This document shows positions 8,665-17,451 of a DNA stretch of 41,563 nucleotides, one piece after another. Where the stretch lies: positions 1 to 41,563 of the forward strand of contig NZ_CAMFKM010000028.1 of the NCBI RefSeq assembly GCF_945957355.1, written 5' to 3'. How positions within the stretch are numbered: the first letter of the stretch is position 1; each line of letters begins with the position of its first letter. Origin of the DNA: an uncultured Reyranella sp. (GTDB lineage Bacteria > Pseudomonadota > Alphaproteobacteria > Reyranellales > Reyranellaceae). The position numbers were made by a program, and so were the translations under genes. The notes beneath the pieces are model-generated. The model saw only the letters and a list, made by a program, of their open reading frames with translations, did not search any database and was not told where the DNA came from.

Positions 8665-9615
8665 GTGGCGGTCTACACGGAAGTCGGTGACACCGAGCTC
8701 GAAGCCTTTCTTGCCGAATACGACATCGGCCAGGCCGAATCCTTTAAGGGAATCGCCGAGGGCGTCGAGAATTCCAACTTCCTGCTCACGACGACGAAGG
8801 GCCAGTTCATCGTCACGCTCTACGAGAAGCGCGTCGATCCGCGGGACCTGCCCTTCTTCCTCGGTCTGATGGACCATCTCGCCGCGCGCGGCATCACCTG
8901 CCCGCAGCCGATCCACGGCCGAGACGGCAACGCGCTGCGCACCCTGGCCGGGAAACCGGCGGCGATCACGAGCTTCCTGCATGGCATGTGGCCGCGCCGT
9001 ACGACGGTCGCGCATTGCGCGCCCGTCGGCGAGGCGCTGGCCGCCCTGCACCTCGCCGGCCAGGATTTCGCGCTCAAGCGGCCCAACGCGCTCTCGGTGG
9101 CGGGCTGGCGCCCGCTCTGGGAAGGCTCGCGCCGCGAGATCGATGCACCGCTCGACCGCGAGCTGGGCGCCGAGATCGAGTTCTTCGAAGCCCACTGGCC
9201 GCGCGACCTGCCGGCCGGCGTGATCCATGCCGACCTGTTCAACGACAACGTCTTCTTCCTGCAGGACAAGCTCTCGGGCCTGATCGATTTCTACTTCGCC
9301 TGCAACGACCTGCTGGCCTACGACGTCGCGATCTGCCTCAACGCCTGGTGCTTCGAGATCGACAATTCCTTCAACGCCACCAAGGCCCGCGCGCTGCTGC
9401 AGGGCTATGAGCGCGTGCGCAAGCTCGGCGACGACGAGAAGCAGGCGCTGCCCCTGCTGGCCCGCGGCGCGGCGCTGCGCTTCCTGCTGACGCGGCTCTA
9501 CGACTGGGTGCACACCCCGCCCAACGCGCTGGTGAAGCGCAAGGACCCGCAAGAATATCTCGCCAAGCTGCGCTTCCATCGCGGCGTCACCTCTCTCCCG
9601 GATTACGGATTGTGA
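8665..9615 (+). CDS. thrB: Homoserine kinase (ThrB2, aminoglycoside phosphotransferase fold)
   Basis: This 316-residue kinase phosphorylates homoserine in threonine synthesis. It belongs to the APH-fold type common in Proteobacteria and not to the GHMP type. The start MAVYTEVGDTELEAFLAEYD and EGVENSNFLLTTTKGQFIVTL at about 32-52 are characteristic, with the catalytic loop VIHADLFNDNVFF at 186-198 and LIDFYFACND. It starts with GTG one base after the ispH stop, and its stop overlaps the rnhA start, so the three genes form one operon. Confidence 0.95.
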   Translation: MAVYTEVGDTELEAFLAEYDIGQAESFKGIAEGVENSNFLLTTTKGQFIVTLYEKRVDPRDLPFFLGLMDHLAARGITCPQPIHGRDGNALRTLAGKPAAITSFLHGMWPRRTTVAHCAPVGEALAALHLAGQDFALKRPNALSVAGWRPLWEGSRREIDAPLDRELGAEIEFFEAHWPRDLPAGVIHADLFNDNVFFLQDKLSGLIDFYFACNDLLAYDVAICLNAWCFEIDNSFNATKARALLQGYERVRKLGDDEKQALPLLARGAALRFLLTRLYDWVHTPPNALVKRKDPQEYLAKLRFHRGVTSLPDYGL

Positions 9616-10064
9616 GCGAAGCGCCGAAAGTAGAGATCTTCACCGACGGCGCGTGCAGCGGAAACCCCGGCCCGGGCGGCTGGGGCACGATCCTGCGCAT
9701 GGGCGAGAAGGAACGCGAACTGTCGGGCGGCGACAAGCTCACGACCAACAACCGCATGGAACTGATGGCGGCGATCCAGGGGCTCGAGGCCTTGAAGCGC
9801 CCTTGCCATGTCCGGCTGTTCACCGACAGCGTCTATGTGAAGGACGGCGTCACCAAGTGGATCCACGGCTGGAAGAAGAACGGCTGGAAGACGTCCGACA
9901 AGAAGCCGGTGAAGAACGTCGAACTCTGGCAGCGCCTCGATGCTGCCCGGACCACCCATCACGTCGAATGGCACTGGGTTAAGGGCCATAGCGGCCATCC
10001 CGAGAACGAACGCGCCGACGCGCTGGCCCGCGCGGCCATCGCGACGATCAGGGCGTCGCGCTAA
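9612..10064 (+). CDS. rnhA: Ribonuclease HI
   Basis: RNase HI cuts RNA in RNA-DNA hybrids. The 150-residue protein has the acidic catalytic residues D12 (FTDGACSGNPGPGG), E50 (NNRMELMAAI), D72 (FTDSVYV) and D136 (ENERADALAR), plus H126 in VKGHSGHPEN. It starts at GTG in a 4-base GTGA overlap with thrB. REP-like repeat copy 2 follows it, 34 bases downstream. Confidence 0.97.
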   Translation: MSEAPKVEIFTDGACSGNPGPGGWGTILRMGEKERELSGGDKLTTNNRMELMAAIQGLEALKRPCHVRLFTDSVYVKDGVTKWIHGWKKNGWKTSDKKPVKNVELWQRLDAARTTHHVEWHWVKGHSGHPENERADALARAAIATIRASR

Positions 10065-10098
10065 CGGGCAACAAGGACCTTACCCCGAGATCTGCGCC

Positions 10099-10172
10099 GG
10101 GGGCGCGCCACTCCAGTGGCGCGATCATTGCCCGCAACAAACGAAGACGCGCCACTGGAGTGGCGCGCCCCC
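10099..10172. repeat. REP-like inverted repeat, copy 2
   Basis: Arms at 10099-10123 and 10148-10172 are exact reverse complements (25 bp) with 24 bases between. The core is the same as in copy 1, including the GGGGGCGCGCCACTCC outer end. It stands between the convergent genes rnhA and 10230-10877, where it could also end transcription from both sides. Confidence 0.85.
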
Positions 10173-10229
10173 AGCAAAGCACAGCCCTCCTCGGTCTGGT
10201 TCAATCCGAAGCGGAAAGACCCTGGAAGA

Positions 10230-10877
10230 TCAGCTCCGCTTCGGCTGTGCCGGAACGGGCTTCTTCTCGACCGGTTTTTCCATCACGAGGTCGAAGCCTT
10301 CGCGCGTGCCGTCGCAGGGATTATCGCCCTCGGCGAGACGCCACACCTGCGACTTGCCCGAGCGGCGGAAGTTGAGCAGGCCCGCCACCTTGCAGGGCGT
10401 GCCCTTCTCGACCTTGGCGACGCGGAATCCCACCTCGCCGCGGATCTGCACGACGTTCGCACCGATGCGTTCGACCACGCCGTCGATGAAGGCCCAGTCG
10501 CCCTCGGTGCCGGGCGCCACGCTGTCGATGCGGCCCTTCACCACCCAGACATTGCCCTGCTTGGTCACCATGAGCTCGCCGGGCTTGGCGCCCTTGATCT
10601 TGGCATAGCGGCCCCAGGTGATCCTGCGGGCTTCGGCGAAGAGCTGCGCCTCGGCGTCGGAATCGATGATGGTGCGCTCGACCGCGTGCGGTGCGGTCGG
10701 CAGGGGCGAAGACAGGTTCGAGGTCGAGGCGCCCTTTTCGACGACCGGCGCCCGGTCCGGCGGCGGCGCCGGATAGTAGGAGGACGGCGCCTGCGGCGCG
10801 GCGGCCGGCTGGGCGAAAGCCGGCGCGGCGAGGACCAGCGCACCGACGAAGGCGATGGAGGAGAGGGCTTTATTCAT
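10230..10877 (-). CDS. Secreted protein of unknown function
   Basis: I do not recognise the family. The 215-residue protein has a clear signal peptide (MNKALSSIAFVGALVLAAPAFAQ), a Pro/Ala-rich linker to about residue 60 and a folded part of about 150 residues. That part has two cysteines (GTPCKVAG and DNPCDGT) that could form a disulfide. The C-terminus is Lys/Pro-rich. The start was placed at the signal peptide; longer frames run into the next gene. It lies downstream of the TPR gene on the same strand, 34 bases away. Confidence 0.75.
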   Translation of the reverse strand: MNKALSSIAFVGALVLAAPAFAQPAAAPQAPSSYYPAPPPDRAPVVEKGASTSNLSSPLPTAPHAVERTIIDSDAEAQLFAEARRITWGRYAKIKGAKPGELMVTKQGNVWVVKGRIDSVAPGTEGDWAFIDGVVERIGANVVQIRGEVGFRVAKVEKGTPCKVAGLLNFRRSGKSQVWRLAEGDNPCDGTREGFDLVMEKPVEKKPVPAQPKRS

Positions 10878-10911
10878 TTGCAGGCATTTTACCCGAGCGC
10901 CCCTCGCGAGG

Positions 10912-11760
10912 CTATCGCTTCCCGGCCGGCGCCGGCGTCGCCGCGGGAGCCGCCGGCGCCCCACCGGCCAGCCCCGCCTCGGCGCGGCGGGCCGCCGCGG
11001 AGCCCGGGGGGACCAGCTTCAGCACGCGGTTGAAGTCGGCGTTGGCCGCATCACGCGACCCGCGGGCCAGATTGATGAAGCCGCGCTCGAGCAGCGCCTC
11101 GGAATGGTCCGGCGCGATCGACAGAGCGCGATTCACGTCGACCATGGCACGTCCCGGATCGCGGGCATTGCGCCAAGCCGCGGCGCGCAGGACCAGCGCG
11201 TCGATATCGTCCTGCCGGAGGCGGATGGCCCGGTCGAAGTCCGAGATGGCGCGCGGCCACGACTGCATCGCGGCGTAAGAGAGGCCGCGATCGATCCAGA
11301 GGTCGGGATCGTCGGTCTTGAGTTCGAGGGCGCGGGTCTGCGCCGCGGCGGCCTTGTCGGCGGCACCGGCCTCCATCCAGGCCTGTCCGGCCTGGGCATA
11401 GAGTTCGGCCCGCAGGCCCGGCCGGTCCTGGCCCATGTCGCGGGCGATGGCCTCGAACTGCGCCGCGGCCTGGGCATGCTTGCCCGACTGGAACATGGCC
11501 ACGGCAACGCAATGACGGGCGCCCATGCCGCCACCTTCGACGATCCACTTCTCGGCCGCCGGCAGCGCCTTCAGCGGCTCCATCCGCGCAAGCTGCATGC
11601 ATTCGGTGTAGCGGCGGACGTGATCGGGACGCGTTTCCAGCGCCGGCGGTCCGGGCAAGGACTGGACGGGAGCCGGGACGACGGGAATGGGCTGCGCGAG
11701 CGACGGCGACGCGGCGAGGAGGCCGAGCAGCGGCCACAGCGGCTTTGCTTTGAACAACAT
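10912..11760 (-). CDS. Exported tetratricopeptide repeat protein
   Basis: The 282-residue protein has a signal peptide ending in LLAASPSLAQP and then several TPR units between about residues 70 and 255. Examples are AELYAQAGQAWMEAGAADKA, LWIDRGLSYAAMQSWPRAIS and ALLERGFINLARGSRDAANA. TPR arrays bind protein partners; none is indicated here. The C-terminal tail is Ala/Pro-rich, as in the neighbour at 10230. The start is at the signal peptide; the long upstream frame overlaps the divergent gene at 11797 and is rejected. Confidence 0.85.
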   Translation of the reverse strand: MLFKAKPLWPLLGLLAASPSLAQPIPVVPAPVQSLPGPPALETRPDHVRRYTECMQLARMEPLKALPAAEKWIVEGGGMGARHCVAVAMFQSGKHAQAAAQFEAIARDMGQDRPGLRAELYAQAGQAWMEAGAADKAAAAQTRALELKTDDPDLWIDRGLSYAAMQSWPRAISDFDRAIRLRQDDIDALVLRAAAWRNARDPGRAMVDVNRALSIAPDHSEALLERGFINLARGSRDAANADFNRVLKLVPPGSAAARRAEAGLAGGAPAAPAATPAPAGKR

Positions 11761-11796
11761 GGTTGAAAAGAACCGTGCCGAGGCGTTCCTGACAAG

Positions 11797-12660
11797 ATGA
11801 CAAGACGACTTTTCATTTTCGGCCTGGGCTTCAGCGGCCTTGAAATCGCCAAGCTTGCGAGGGCGCAGGGCTGGGCGGTGGCCGGGACCTGCACCAGCGA
11901 AGAGAAGGCAGGCAGGTTGCGCGAAGCCGGCATCGAGGCCCACCGGTTCGATGGCTCGACTGCGCTCTCCACCGAAGCGTTCGGCGACACAACGCACGTG
12001 ATCTGCACGATCGCACCGGGTGAGTCCGGCGATCCGGCGCTGCGGACCTGCCGCGCGCTGCTCGGCCGGGCGCGATGGTTGGGTTACCTCTCCACCACCG
12101 GCGTCTATGGCAGTCACGACGGCGGCTGGGTCGACGAGACGACACCGGCTCTGCCGACGCAGCCGCGCAGCCGGCAGCGCCTCGCCGCCGAACAGGCCTG
12201 GCGCGACCTCGCGTCGGAGACGAAAGCGTCGCTGCACATCATGCGACTGCCCGGCATCTACGGTCCCGGCCGCAGCACGCTCGATCGCGTGCGCGCGGGT
12301 ACCGCGCAACGCATCGACAAGCCCGGCCAGTTCTTCTCGCGCATCCATGTCGAGGATCTCGCCGCCAGTGCGCTGAAAGCGACGACACGTGAAAGCGGAA
12401 CGGAAATCTGGAACGTCGCCGACGATCTCCCTGCGCCGAACGCCGACGTCATCGCCTATGCCTGTGAGCTGCTGGGACGGCCGGTGCCGCCGGCCATTCC
12501 CTGGGACGAAGCCGCGCCCACCATGTCGGCGATGGCCCGCTCCTTCTATGCGGAGAGCCGGCGCGTCAGGAACGAGAAGCTGAAACGGGAACTGGGCGTC
12601 GTGCTGCGCTATCCGACCTATCGCGAAGGGCTGAAGGCGATTCTAGCTGCTGAAGGCTAG
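11797..12660 (+). CDS. NAD(P)-dependent epimerase/dehydratase family protein (YeeZ-like)
   Basis: The 287-residue protein has an N-terminal Rossmann motif FGLGFSGLEIAK (residues 6-17) and the extended-SDR blocks STTGVYGSHDGGWVDE and RLPGIYGPGRS. Where classic members have YxxxK it has RSRQRLAAEQAW, as YeeZ-type proteins do, so normal dehydrogenase chemistry is doubtful. The substrate is unknown. It is divergent from the TPR gene (36 bases) and is followed by REP-like copy 3. Confidence 0.85.
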   Translation: MTRRLFIFGLGFSGLEIAKLARAQGWAVAGTCTSEEKAGRLREAGIEAHRFDGSTALSTEAFGDTTHVICTIAPGESGDPALRTCRALLGRARWLGYLSTTGVYGSHDGGWVDETTPALPTQPRSRQRLAAEQAWRDLASETKASLHIMRLPGIYGPGRSTLDRVRAGTAQRIDKPGQFFSRIHVEDLAASALKATTRESGTEIWNVADDLPAPNADVIAYACELLGRPVPPAIPWDEAAPTMSAMARSFYAESRRVRNEKLKRELGVVLRYPTYREGLKAILAAEG

Positions 12661-12674
12661 CGCGGTGTCGCAAG

Positions 12675-12748
12675 GGAGCGCGCCACTCCAGTGGCGCTCA
12701 TACCTTGGTCACCGACGAATCTTGAGCGCCACTGGAGTGGCGCGCTCC
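12675..12748. repeat. REP-like inverted repeat, copy 3
   Basis: Arms at 12675-12700 and 12723-12748 are exact reverse complements (26 bp) with a 22-base centre. The core CGCCACTCCAGTGGCG is shared with the other copies; the outer end is GGAGCGCG, as in copy 4, and not the G-run of copies 1 and 2. It lies between the convergent genes 11797-12660 and 12756-13502. Confidence 0.85.
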
Positions 12749-12755
12749 AATGAGA

Positions 12756-13502
12756 TCAATCCACCAACTCCTCGACCGTTGCGATCAGGCGGGCGATGTC
12801 GGCGGGGGTGCTGAGGCGATGGTCGCCGCCTTTCACGAAGGTGGTGATGACCTCGGGCGCGTCGAGATGTTTTGCGATCTGCAGCGAATACTCCCATGGC
12901 ACGTCGGGATCGCTCTGGCCGTGCAGCAGGCGCACCGGGCAGGGCAATGAGAGCGGCTTGTCGAGCAAGAGATGATGGCGGCCCTCCTCGATCAGCTTCC
13001 AGGTGAAGACCGAGGGCTCGGGCGAATATTGCGAGGGGCGTTCGAGCCGGCCGTCGCGCTCCAGGGTCGCGCGATCCTCTGGCGAGAGGCCGTTCAGCAG
13101 CATGCGTTCGGTGAAGTCCGGCGCGGCGGCGATCAGCACGAGGCCAGCCAGGCGTTCGGGCCGCGCGCGCGCCGCCAGCAATGACAGCCATCCGCCCATG
13201 CTCGATCCGACCAGCACCAGCTTGCCTTTCGTCAATCGGTCGATGGCGGCGAGCGAATCGTCGAGCCAGCGGCCGATCGTTCCGTCCTCGAAGCGGCCGG
13301 AAGACTGGCCGTGGCCGAGATAGTCGAAACGCAGGAAGGCGCGGCCCGTCCTCCCGGCCCAGGCTTCGAGCGCGACCGCCTTGGTGCCGGTCATGTCGGA
13401 CCGGAAGCCGCCGAGGAAGACGACCGTCGGCGCACGTCCTTCCGTCGTTGCATAAGCGATGGTGTTGCCGTCGTCGCGCTGCAGCCGCTCGACTCTACCC
13501 AC
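12756..13502 (-). CDS. Alpha/beta hydrolase
   Basis: The 248-residue protein has the alpha/beta hydrolase triad: the nucleophile serine in LVGSSMGGWLSLL at about 94-106, the aspartate in LLHGQSDPDVPWEYS at about 196-210 and the histidine in KGGDHRLS near the end. FLGGFRSDMTGTK holds the oxyanion-hole region. Such proteins (the ABHD10/palmitoyl thioesterase-like group) cleave esters or thioesters. The start at 13502 gives a normal N-terminus and leaves 59 bases to the divergent glycosyltransferase. Confidence 0.9.
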   Translation of the reverse strand: MGRVERLQRDDGNTIAYATTEGRAPTVVFLGGFRSDMTGTKAVALEAWAGRTGRAFLRFDYLGHGQSSGRFEDGTIGRWLDDSLAAIDRLTKGKLVLVGSSMGGWLSLLAARARPERLAGLVLIAAAPDFTERMLLNGLSPEDRATLERDGRLERPSQYSPEPSVFTWKLIEEGRHHLLLDKPLSLPCPVRLLHGQSDPDVPWEYSLQIAKHLDAPEVITTFVKGGDHRLSTPADIARLIATVEELVD

Positions 13503-13561
13503 GTTGCGCCTCCCGTGTTACCTGCTGCCACCCTTTGATCATGTAGCCAAAAGCCAAGCCC

Positions 13562-14698
13562 GTGTCCGCGCCCACCCTGCTTCAGATCGTTCCAACCCTG
13601 GCCGGTGGCGGCCTGGCCCGCGCCACGCTCGAAGCGGCGCAAGCCGTGATCGCGGCGGGCGGTTCGGCGATCGTGGCATCGCCCGGCGGCAGCATGGTCC
13701 CCGACCTGCTGCGGCTGCGCGCCAGCCATATCGAAATTCCGGCTCCGTCCCATCCGGTGTGGGGGCGGTTGACCCTGCCCGGCAAGCTCGCCTCCAGCCT
13801 GCGCGAAGCGAAGATCGACGTCATCCAGGCGCGTTCACCCTCCACCGGTTGGGTGGCCCGCGCCCTCGCACGCCGCCTCGGCATCAAGTGGATCGCGACC
13901 CTGCACCGGCCGTTCCTCGCCACCGATCTTACAGGACGCCTCGTCGAGGGACGGCAGTCCCGTGCCGATGCGGTGATCGCCGTCTCGCAGCATGTCGCGC
14001 GCGATGCGCTGGAGCGCTTCCCCCAGCTGCAGGACCGGCTGGAGATCATCACCCCCGGTATCAACTTCGACCGCTTCGATCCGGCGATCGTGCGCGCCGA
14101 CCGGCTGATCCGGCTCGCGGGCGAGTTGCGCGTGCCCGACGGCAGCCATCTCGTCCTCTGTCCGGGCCGCTTCGGCGAGGACAACGGACAGAAGATGCTG
14201 GTCGAGGCGATCAAGCGGCTGGGCCGCGACGACGTGTTCTGCCTGCTGCTCGGCTCGACCGGCGCGCCCACGCCCTTCGAGAAGGAACTCGAGCGCGCCA
14301 TCGAGGCGGCGCAGCTCAACGGCCGCGTCCAGATCGGCCCCTATGTCGACGACATGCCGGCGGCCTACATGCTGGCCGACGTCGTGGTGTCGACGGGCGG
14401 CGCGCGCCAGGGCTTCAGCCGGGCCCTGGTCGAGGCCCAGGCGATGGGACGCCCCGTGGTCGCCGAGGATGGCGGCGGCGCCGCGGAGACGATCCGGCCC
14501 GACGGCGTCACGGGCTGGCTGGCCCCCGCCGGCGTGCCGGCGGCGCTGGCCGAGGCGCTGCAGGCGGCGCTGTCCCTGTCGGTCGAGCGGCGCGCGGAAC
14601 TCGCGCGCACGGCGCAGGAGCATGTGCGCAGCACCTACGGCCTGGCGCAGTCCAATCAGCAATTGCTGGCCCTCTACCACCGTCTGGCCGCCCGCTGA
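13562..14698 (+). CDS. Glycosyltransferase family 4 protein
   Basis: The 378-residue protein has the GT-B layout of GT4: an N-terminal acceptor domain beginning LLQIVPTLAGGGLARATLEA and a C-terminal sugar-nucleotide domain with LCPGRFGEDNGQKMLVEAIK. The EX7E-like block is GFSRALVEAQAMGRPVVAED at about 282-301. It probably adds a sugar to a lipid or cell-surface glycan; donor and acceptor cannot be read. It starts at GTG. No other glycan genes are nearby; the next gene is thrS. Confidence 0.9.
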   Translation: MSAPTLLQIVPTLAGGGLARATLEAAQAVIAAGGSAIVASPGGSMVPDLLRLRASHIEIPAPSHPVWGRLTLPGKLASSLREAKIDVIQARSPSTGWVARALARRLGIKWIATLHRPFLATDLTGRLVEGRQSRADAVIAVSQHVARDALERFPQLQDRLEIITPGINFDRFDPAIVRADRLIRLAGELRVPDGSHLVLCPGRFGEDNGQKMLVEAIKRLGRDDVFCLLLGSTGAPTPFEKELERAIEAAQLNGRVQIGPYVDDMPAAYMLADVVVSTGGARQGFSRALVEAQAMGRPVVAEDGGGAAETIRPDGVTGWLAPAGVPAALAEALQAALSLSVERRAELARTAQEHVRSTYGLAQSNQQLLALYHRLAAR

Positions 14699-14700
14699 CC

Positions 14701-14729
14701 TTGACTCAGCGTTGCCCGGCAACTATCTC
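14701..14729 (+). promoter_or_regulatory. Candidate thrS promoter
   Basis: TTGACT (14701-14706) and TATCTC (14724-14729) are 17 bases apart, directly after the glycosyltransferase stop. The start would fall near 14736 and give a leader of about 157 bases before the thrS ATG. That leader has a strong stem (GGCCGGG with CCCGGCC around 14792-14825) and a CCGAC/GTCGG hairpin with a 7-base loop near 14837-14853. Confidence 0.5.
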
Positions 14730-14892
14730 CGGGCACATGGAACGCCGGTTTTTCACCGCTCCTGCCGTAATCACCACCGTCCGAACTTGATTCGGCCGGG
14801 CTCGCACTCGTGCGGCTTCCCGGCCTGGCGTCGTCCGACCGTTCGTGTCGGCGGATGAACTTCGTTCGGAATTTTTTCAGCTGGTGAACACA

Positions 14893-16836
14893 ATGATCAA
14901 TATTTCCCTGCCGGACGGTTCGGTCCGGTCCTTCGACAAGCCGGTCAGCGGCGCGGAGATCGCCGCCTCGATCGGCCCGGGCCTGGCCAAGGCCGCCCTC
15001 GCCCTGCGCGTCGACGGCAAGATGGTCGACCTCGCCCACGTGGTCGATCGCGACGCGAAGATCGGCATCGTGACGTCGCGCGATCCCGATGCGCTCGAAC
15101 TGTTGCGCCACGACGCGGCGCACGTTCTGGCTCAGGCGGTGCAGGAACTCTATCCCGGCACGCAGATCACGTTCGGCCCCTCGACGGAGGACGGCTTCTA
15201 CTACGACTTCGTCCGCGACCAGCCCTTCTCGCCCGAAGATTTCGCGAAGATCGAGCAGCGGATGGGCGAGATCGTCGACCGCGACCTGCCGATCGAGCGT
15301 TCGGTGTGGGACCGCGCGCAGATCAAGGACTACTTCGTCCAGCACGGCGAGAAGTTCAAAGCCGAGTGGGCCGACGAGCTGCCGAAGGACGAGGAGATCT
15401 CGGTCTACAAGCAGGGCGACTGGCTCGACATGTGCCTCGGGCCGCACCTGCCCTCGACGGGCAAGCTCGGCAAGGCGTTCAAGCTCACGAAGGTGTCGGG
15501 CGCCTACTGGCGCGGCGACAAGAACAATGCCCAGCTCCAGCGCGTCTACGGCACGGTCTTCTTTTCGGACAAGGACCTGAAGGCCTACCTGCATCGCATC
15601 GAGGAGGCCGAGAAGCGCGACCATCGCCGTCTCGGCCGCGAGATGGGCCTCTTCCACCAGCAGGAAGAGGCCGCGGGCATGGTGTTCTGGCACCCGAAGG
15701 GCTGGACGTTCTGGCGCACGCTGGAGAGCTACATCCGCCGCCGGCTGGATGCGGGCGGCTACCAGGAAGTGAAGACGCCGCAGCTGGTCGATCGCAAGCT
15801 GTGGGAGGCGTCGGGCCACTGGGAGAAGTTCCGCGAGAACATGTATCTCAGCGAGAACGAGGAAGGCCTGCGCGAATTCCTCGCCGACGACGACAAGCGC
15901 ATCTTCGCGCTGAAGCCGATGAACTGCCCCTGCCACGTGCAGATCTTCAACCAGGGACTCCGCAGCTACCGCGAGCTGCCGCTGCGCATGGCCGAGTTCG
16001 GCTCGTGCCATCGCTTCGAGCCGTCGGGCGCGCTGCACGGCATCATGCGCGTGCGCAACTTCACGCAGGACGATGCCCATATCTTCTGCAGCGAGGAGCA
16101 GATCGAGAGCGAGACGATCCGCTTCTGCGAGCTGCTGGGCTCGATCTACAGGGACCTGGGCTTCCCGGACTATTTCGTGAAGTTCTCGGACCGTCCGCCG
16201 GTCCGCGCCGGATCCGACGCGGTGTGGGACCAGGCCGAGGGCGCGCTCAAGGCGGCGTCCAAGGCCGCCGGGCTCGAACTCCAACTCAACCCGGGCGAAG
16301 GCGCGTTTTACGGGCCGAAGCTGGAGTTCGTGCTGCGCGACGCGATCGGCCGCGACTGGCAGTGCGGCACCCTGCAGGTCGATTTCGTCCTGCCGGAGCG
16401 CCTGGACGCGAGCTACGTGGCCGAGGACGGATCGCGCAAGCGGCCCGTCATGCTGCACCGCGCCATCTTCGGCAGCTTCGAACGGATCATCGGAATCCTG
16501 ATCGAAAACTATGCCGGCCGCTTCCCGCTCTGGCTGGCGCCGACGCAAGCGGTGGTGGTCACGGTCGTGAACGACGCCGATGGCTATGCCGAGGAGGTCG
16601 CCGCCGCCCTGCGGGCCGCCGGCATGCGGGTCGACACCGACCTGCGCAACGAGAAGATCAACTACAAGGTCCGCGAGCATTCGCTGGCCCATGTGCCCCT
16701 GATCCTCGCGGTCGGCCGGCGCGACATGGAAGCCCGCACGGTGGCGATCCGCCGCCTGGGCTCGGAAAAGCAGGAGGTCCTTGAACTCGGGGCCGCCGTC
16801 ACTAAACTTTCAGAGGAGGCCCGGCCGCCCTTCTAG
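14893..16836 (+). CDS. thrS: Threonine--tRNA ligase
   Basis: ThrRS charges tRNA-Thr and edits mischarged Ser. The 647-residue protein has the TGS domain (MINISLPDGSVRSFDKPVSG) and the second additional domain with HDAAHVLAQAVQELYPGTQI. The class II core has MNCPCHVQIF (zinc cysteine), MRVRNFTQDDAHIFC and the motif 3 region LHRAIFGSFERIIGILIENY. A C-terminal anticodon-binding domain follows. I chose the ATG at 14893, where the protein aligns with the usual N-terminus; a longer frame to 14845 reads leader RNA. infC follows 57 bases downstream. Confidence 0.97.
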   Translation: MINISLPDGSVRSFDKPVSGAEIAASIGPGLAKAALALRVDGKMVDLAHVVDRDAKIGIVTSRDPDALELLRHDAAHVLAQAVQELYPGTQITFGPSTEDGFYYDFVRDQPFSPEDFAKIEQRMGEIVDRDLPIERSVWDRAQIKDYFVQHGEKFKAEWADELPKDEEISVYKQGDWLDMCLGPHLPSTGKLGKAFKLTKVSGAYWRGDKNNAQLQRVYGTVFFSDKDLKAYLHRIEEAEKRDHRRLGREMGLFHQQEEAAGMVFWHPKGWTFWRTLESYIRRRLDAGGYQEVKTPQLVDRKLWEASGHWEKFRENMYLSENEEGLREFLADDDKRIFALKPMNCPCHVQIFNQGLRSYRELPLRMAEFGSCHRFEPSGALHGIMRVRNFTQDDAHIFCSEEQIESETIRFCELLGSIYRDLGFPDYFVKFSDRPPVRAGSDAVWDQAEGALKAASKAAGLELQLNPGEGAFYGPKLEFVLRDAIGRDWQCGTLQVDFVLPERLDASYVAEDGSRKRPVMLHRAIFGSFERIIGILIENYAGRFPLWLAPTQAVVVTVVNDADGYAEEVAAALRAAGMRVDTDLRNEKINYKVREHSLAHVPLILAVGRRDMEARTVAIRRLGSEKQEVLELGAAVTKLSEEARPPF

Positions 16837-16893
16837 GGCGGTCCGGACCCCATACCCGCCCCCGGAACCGGGGCTTCAGCACAGGAGAAAGAC

Positions 16894-17430
16894 ATAGCAA
16901 GACCTGCCCAACAGACTGCGCCCACCCGCGAGGGTCCGCGCGTCAACAACGAGATCCGCGCGGCGCAAGTCCGACTGATCGACGAGAACGGCGAGATGGT
17001 CGGCGTGGTCAGCACGCGCGAGGCCATCGAGATGGCCGAAGAGGCAAGCCTCGACCTGATCGAGATTTCGCCCAACGCCGTACCGCCGGTCGCCAAGATC
17101 TCCGACTACGGCAAGTACAAGTACGAGGCCCAGAAGAAGGCCCACGAGGCGCGCAAGCACCAAAAGGTCATCGAGGTCAAAGAGATCAAGATGCGCCCGA
17201 ACATCGACGAACACGACTACGAAGTGAAGATGCGCGCCATGAAGCGGTTCATCGAGGAAGGCGACAAGGTGAAGGTCACCCTGCGTTTCCGCGGCCGCGA
17301 GATGGTGCACGCCAACCTCGGCATGGAAGTGTTGAACCGCGTCCGCGGCGAGATGGACGAACACACCAAGATCGAGTCGATGCCGCGCATGGAAGGCCGG
17401 CAGATGATCATGGTACTGGCGCCGAAGTAA
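16894..17430 (+). CDS. infC: Translation initiation factor IF-3 (ATA start)
   Basis: IF-3 keeps 30S subunits free and proofreads start codon choice. The frame encodes GPRVNNEIRAAQVRLIDENG and SLDLIEISPNAVPPVAKISD in the N-domain, and KEIKMRPNIDEHDYEVKM and VTLRFRGREMVH in the C-domain. The only ATG or GTG starts in frame fall inside the N-domain. ATA at 16894 has AGGAG six bases upstream and gives 178 residues beginning IARPAQQTAPTREG, a normal length. IF-3 rejects such start codons, so infC is classically autoregulated through one (AUU in E. coli). A GC-rich stem near 17445-17470 follows. Confidence 0.93.
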   Translation: MARPAQQTAPTREGPRVNNEIRAAQVRLIDENGEMVGVVSTREAIEMAEEASLDLIEISPNAVPPVAKISDYGKYKYEAQKKAHEARKHQKVIEVKEIKMRPNIDEHDYEVKMRAMKRFIEEGDKVKVTLRFRGREMVHANLGMEVLNRVRGEMDEHTKIESMPRMEGRQMIMVLAPK

Positions 17431-17451
17431 CGGCGCCGAGCCGCGCGGCCC

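Noticed and set aside
14674..16692. 672-codon minus-strand ORF opposite thrS
   Set aside because: Antisense to a certain gene; the composition is that of a mirrored codon pattern.
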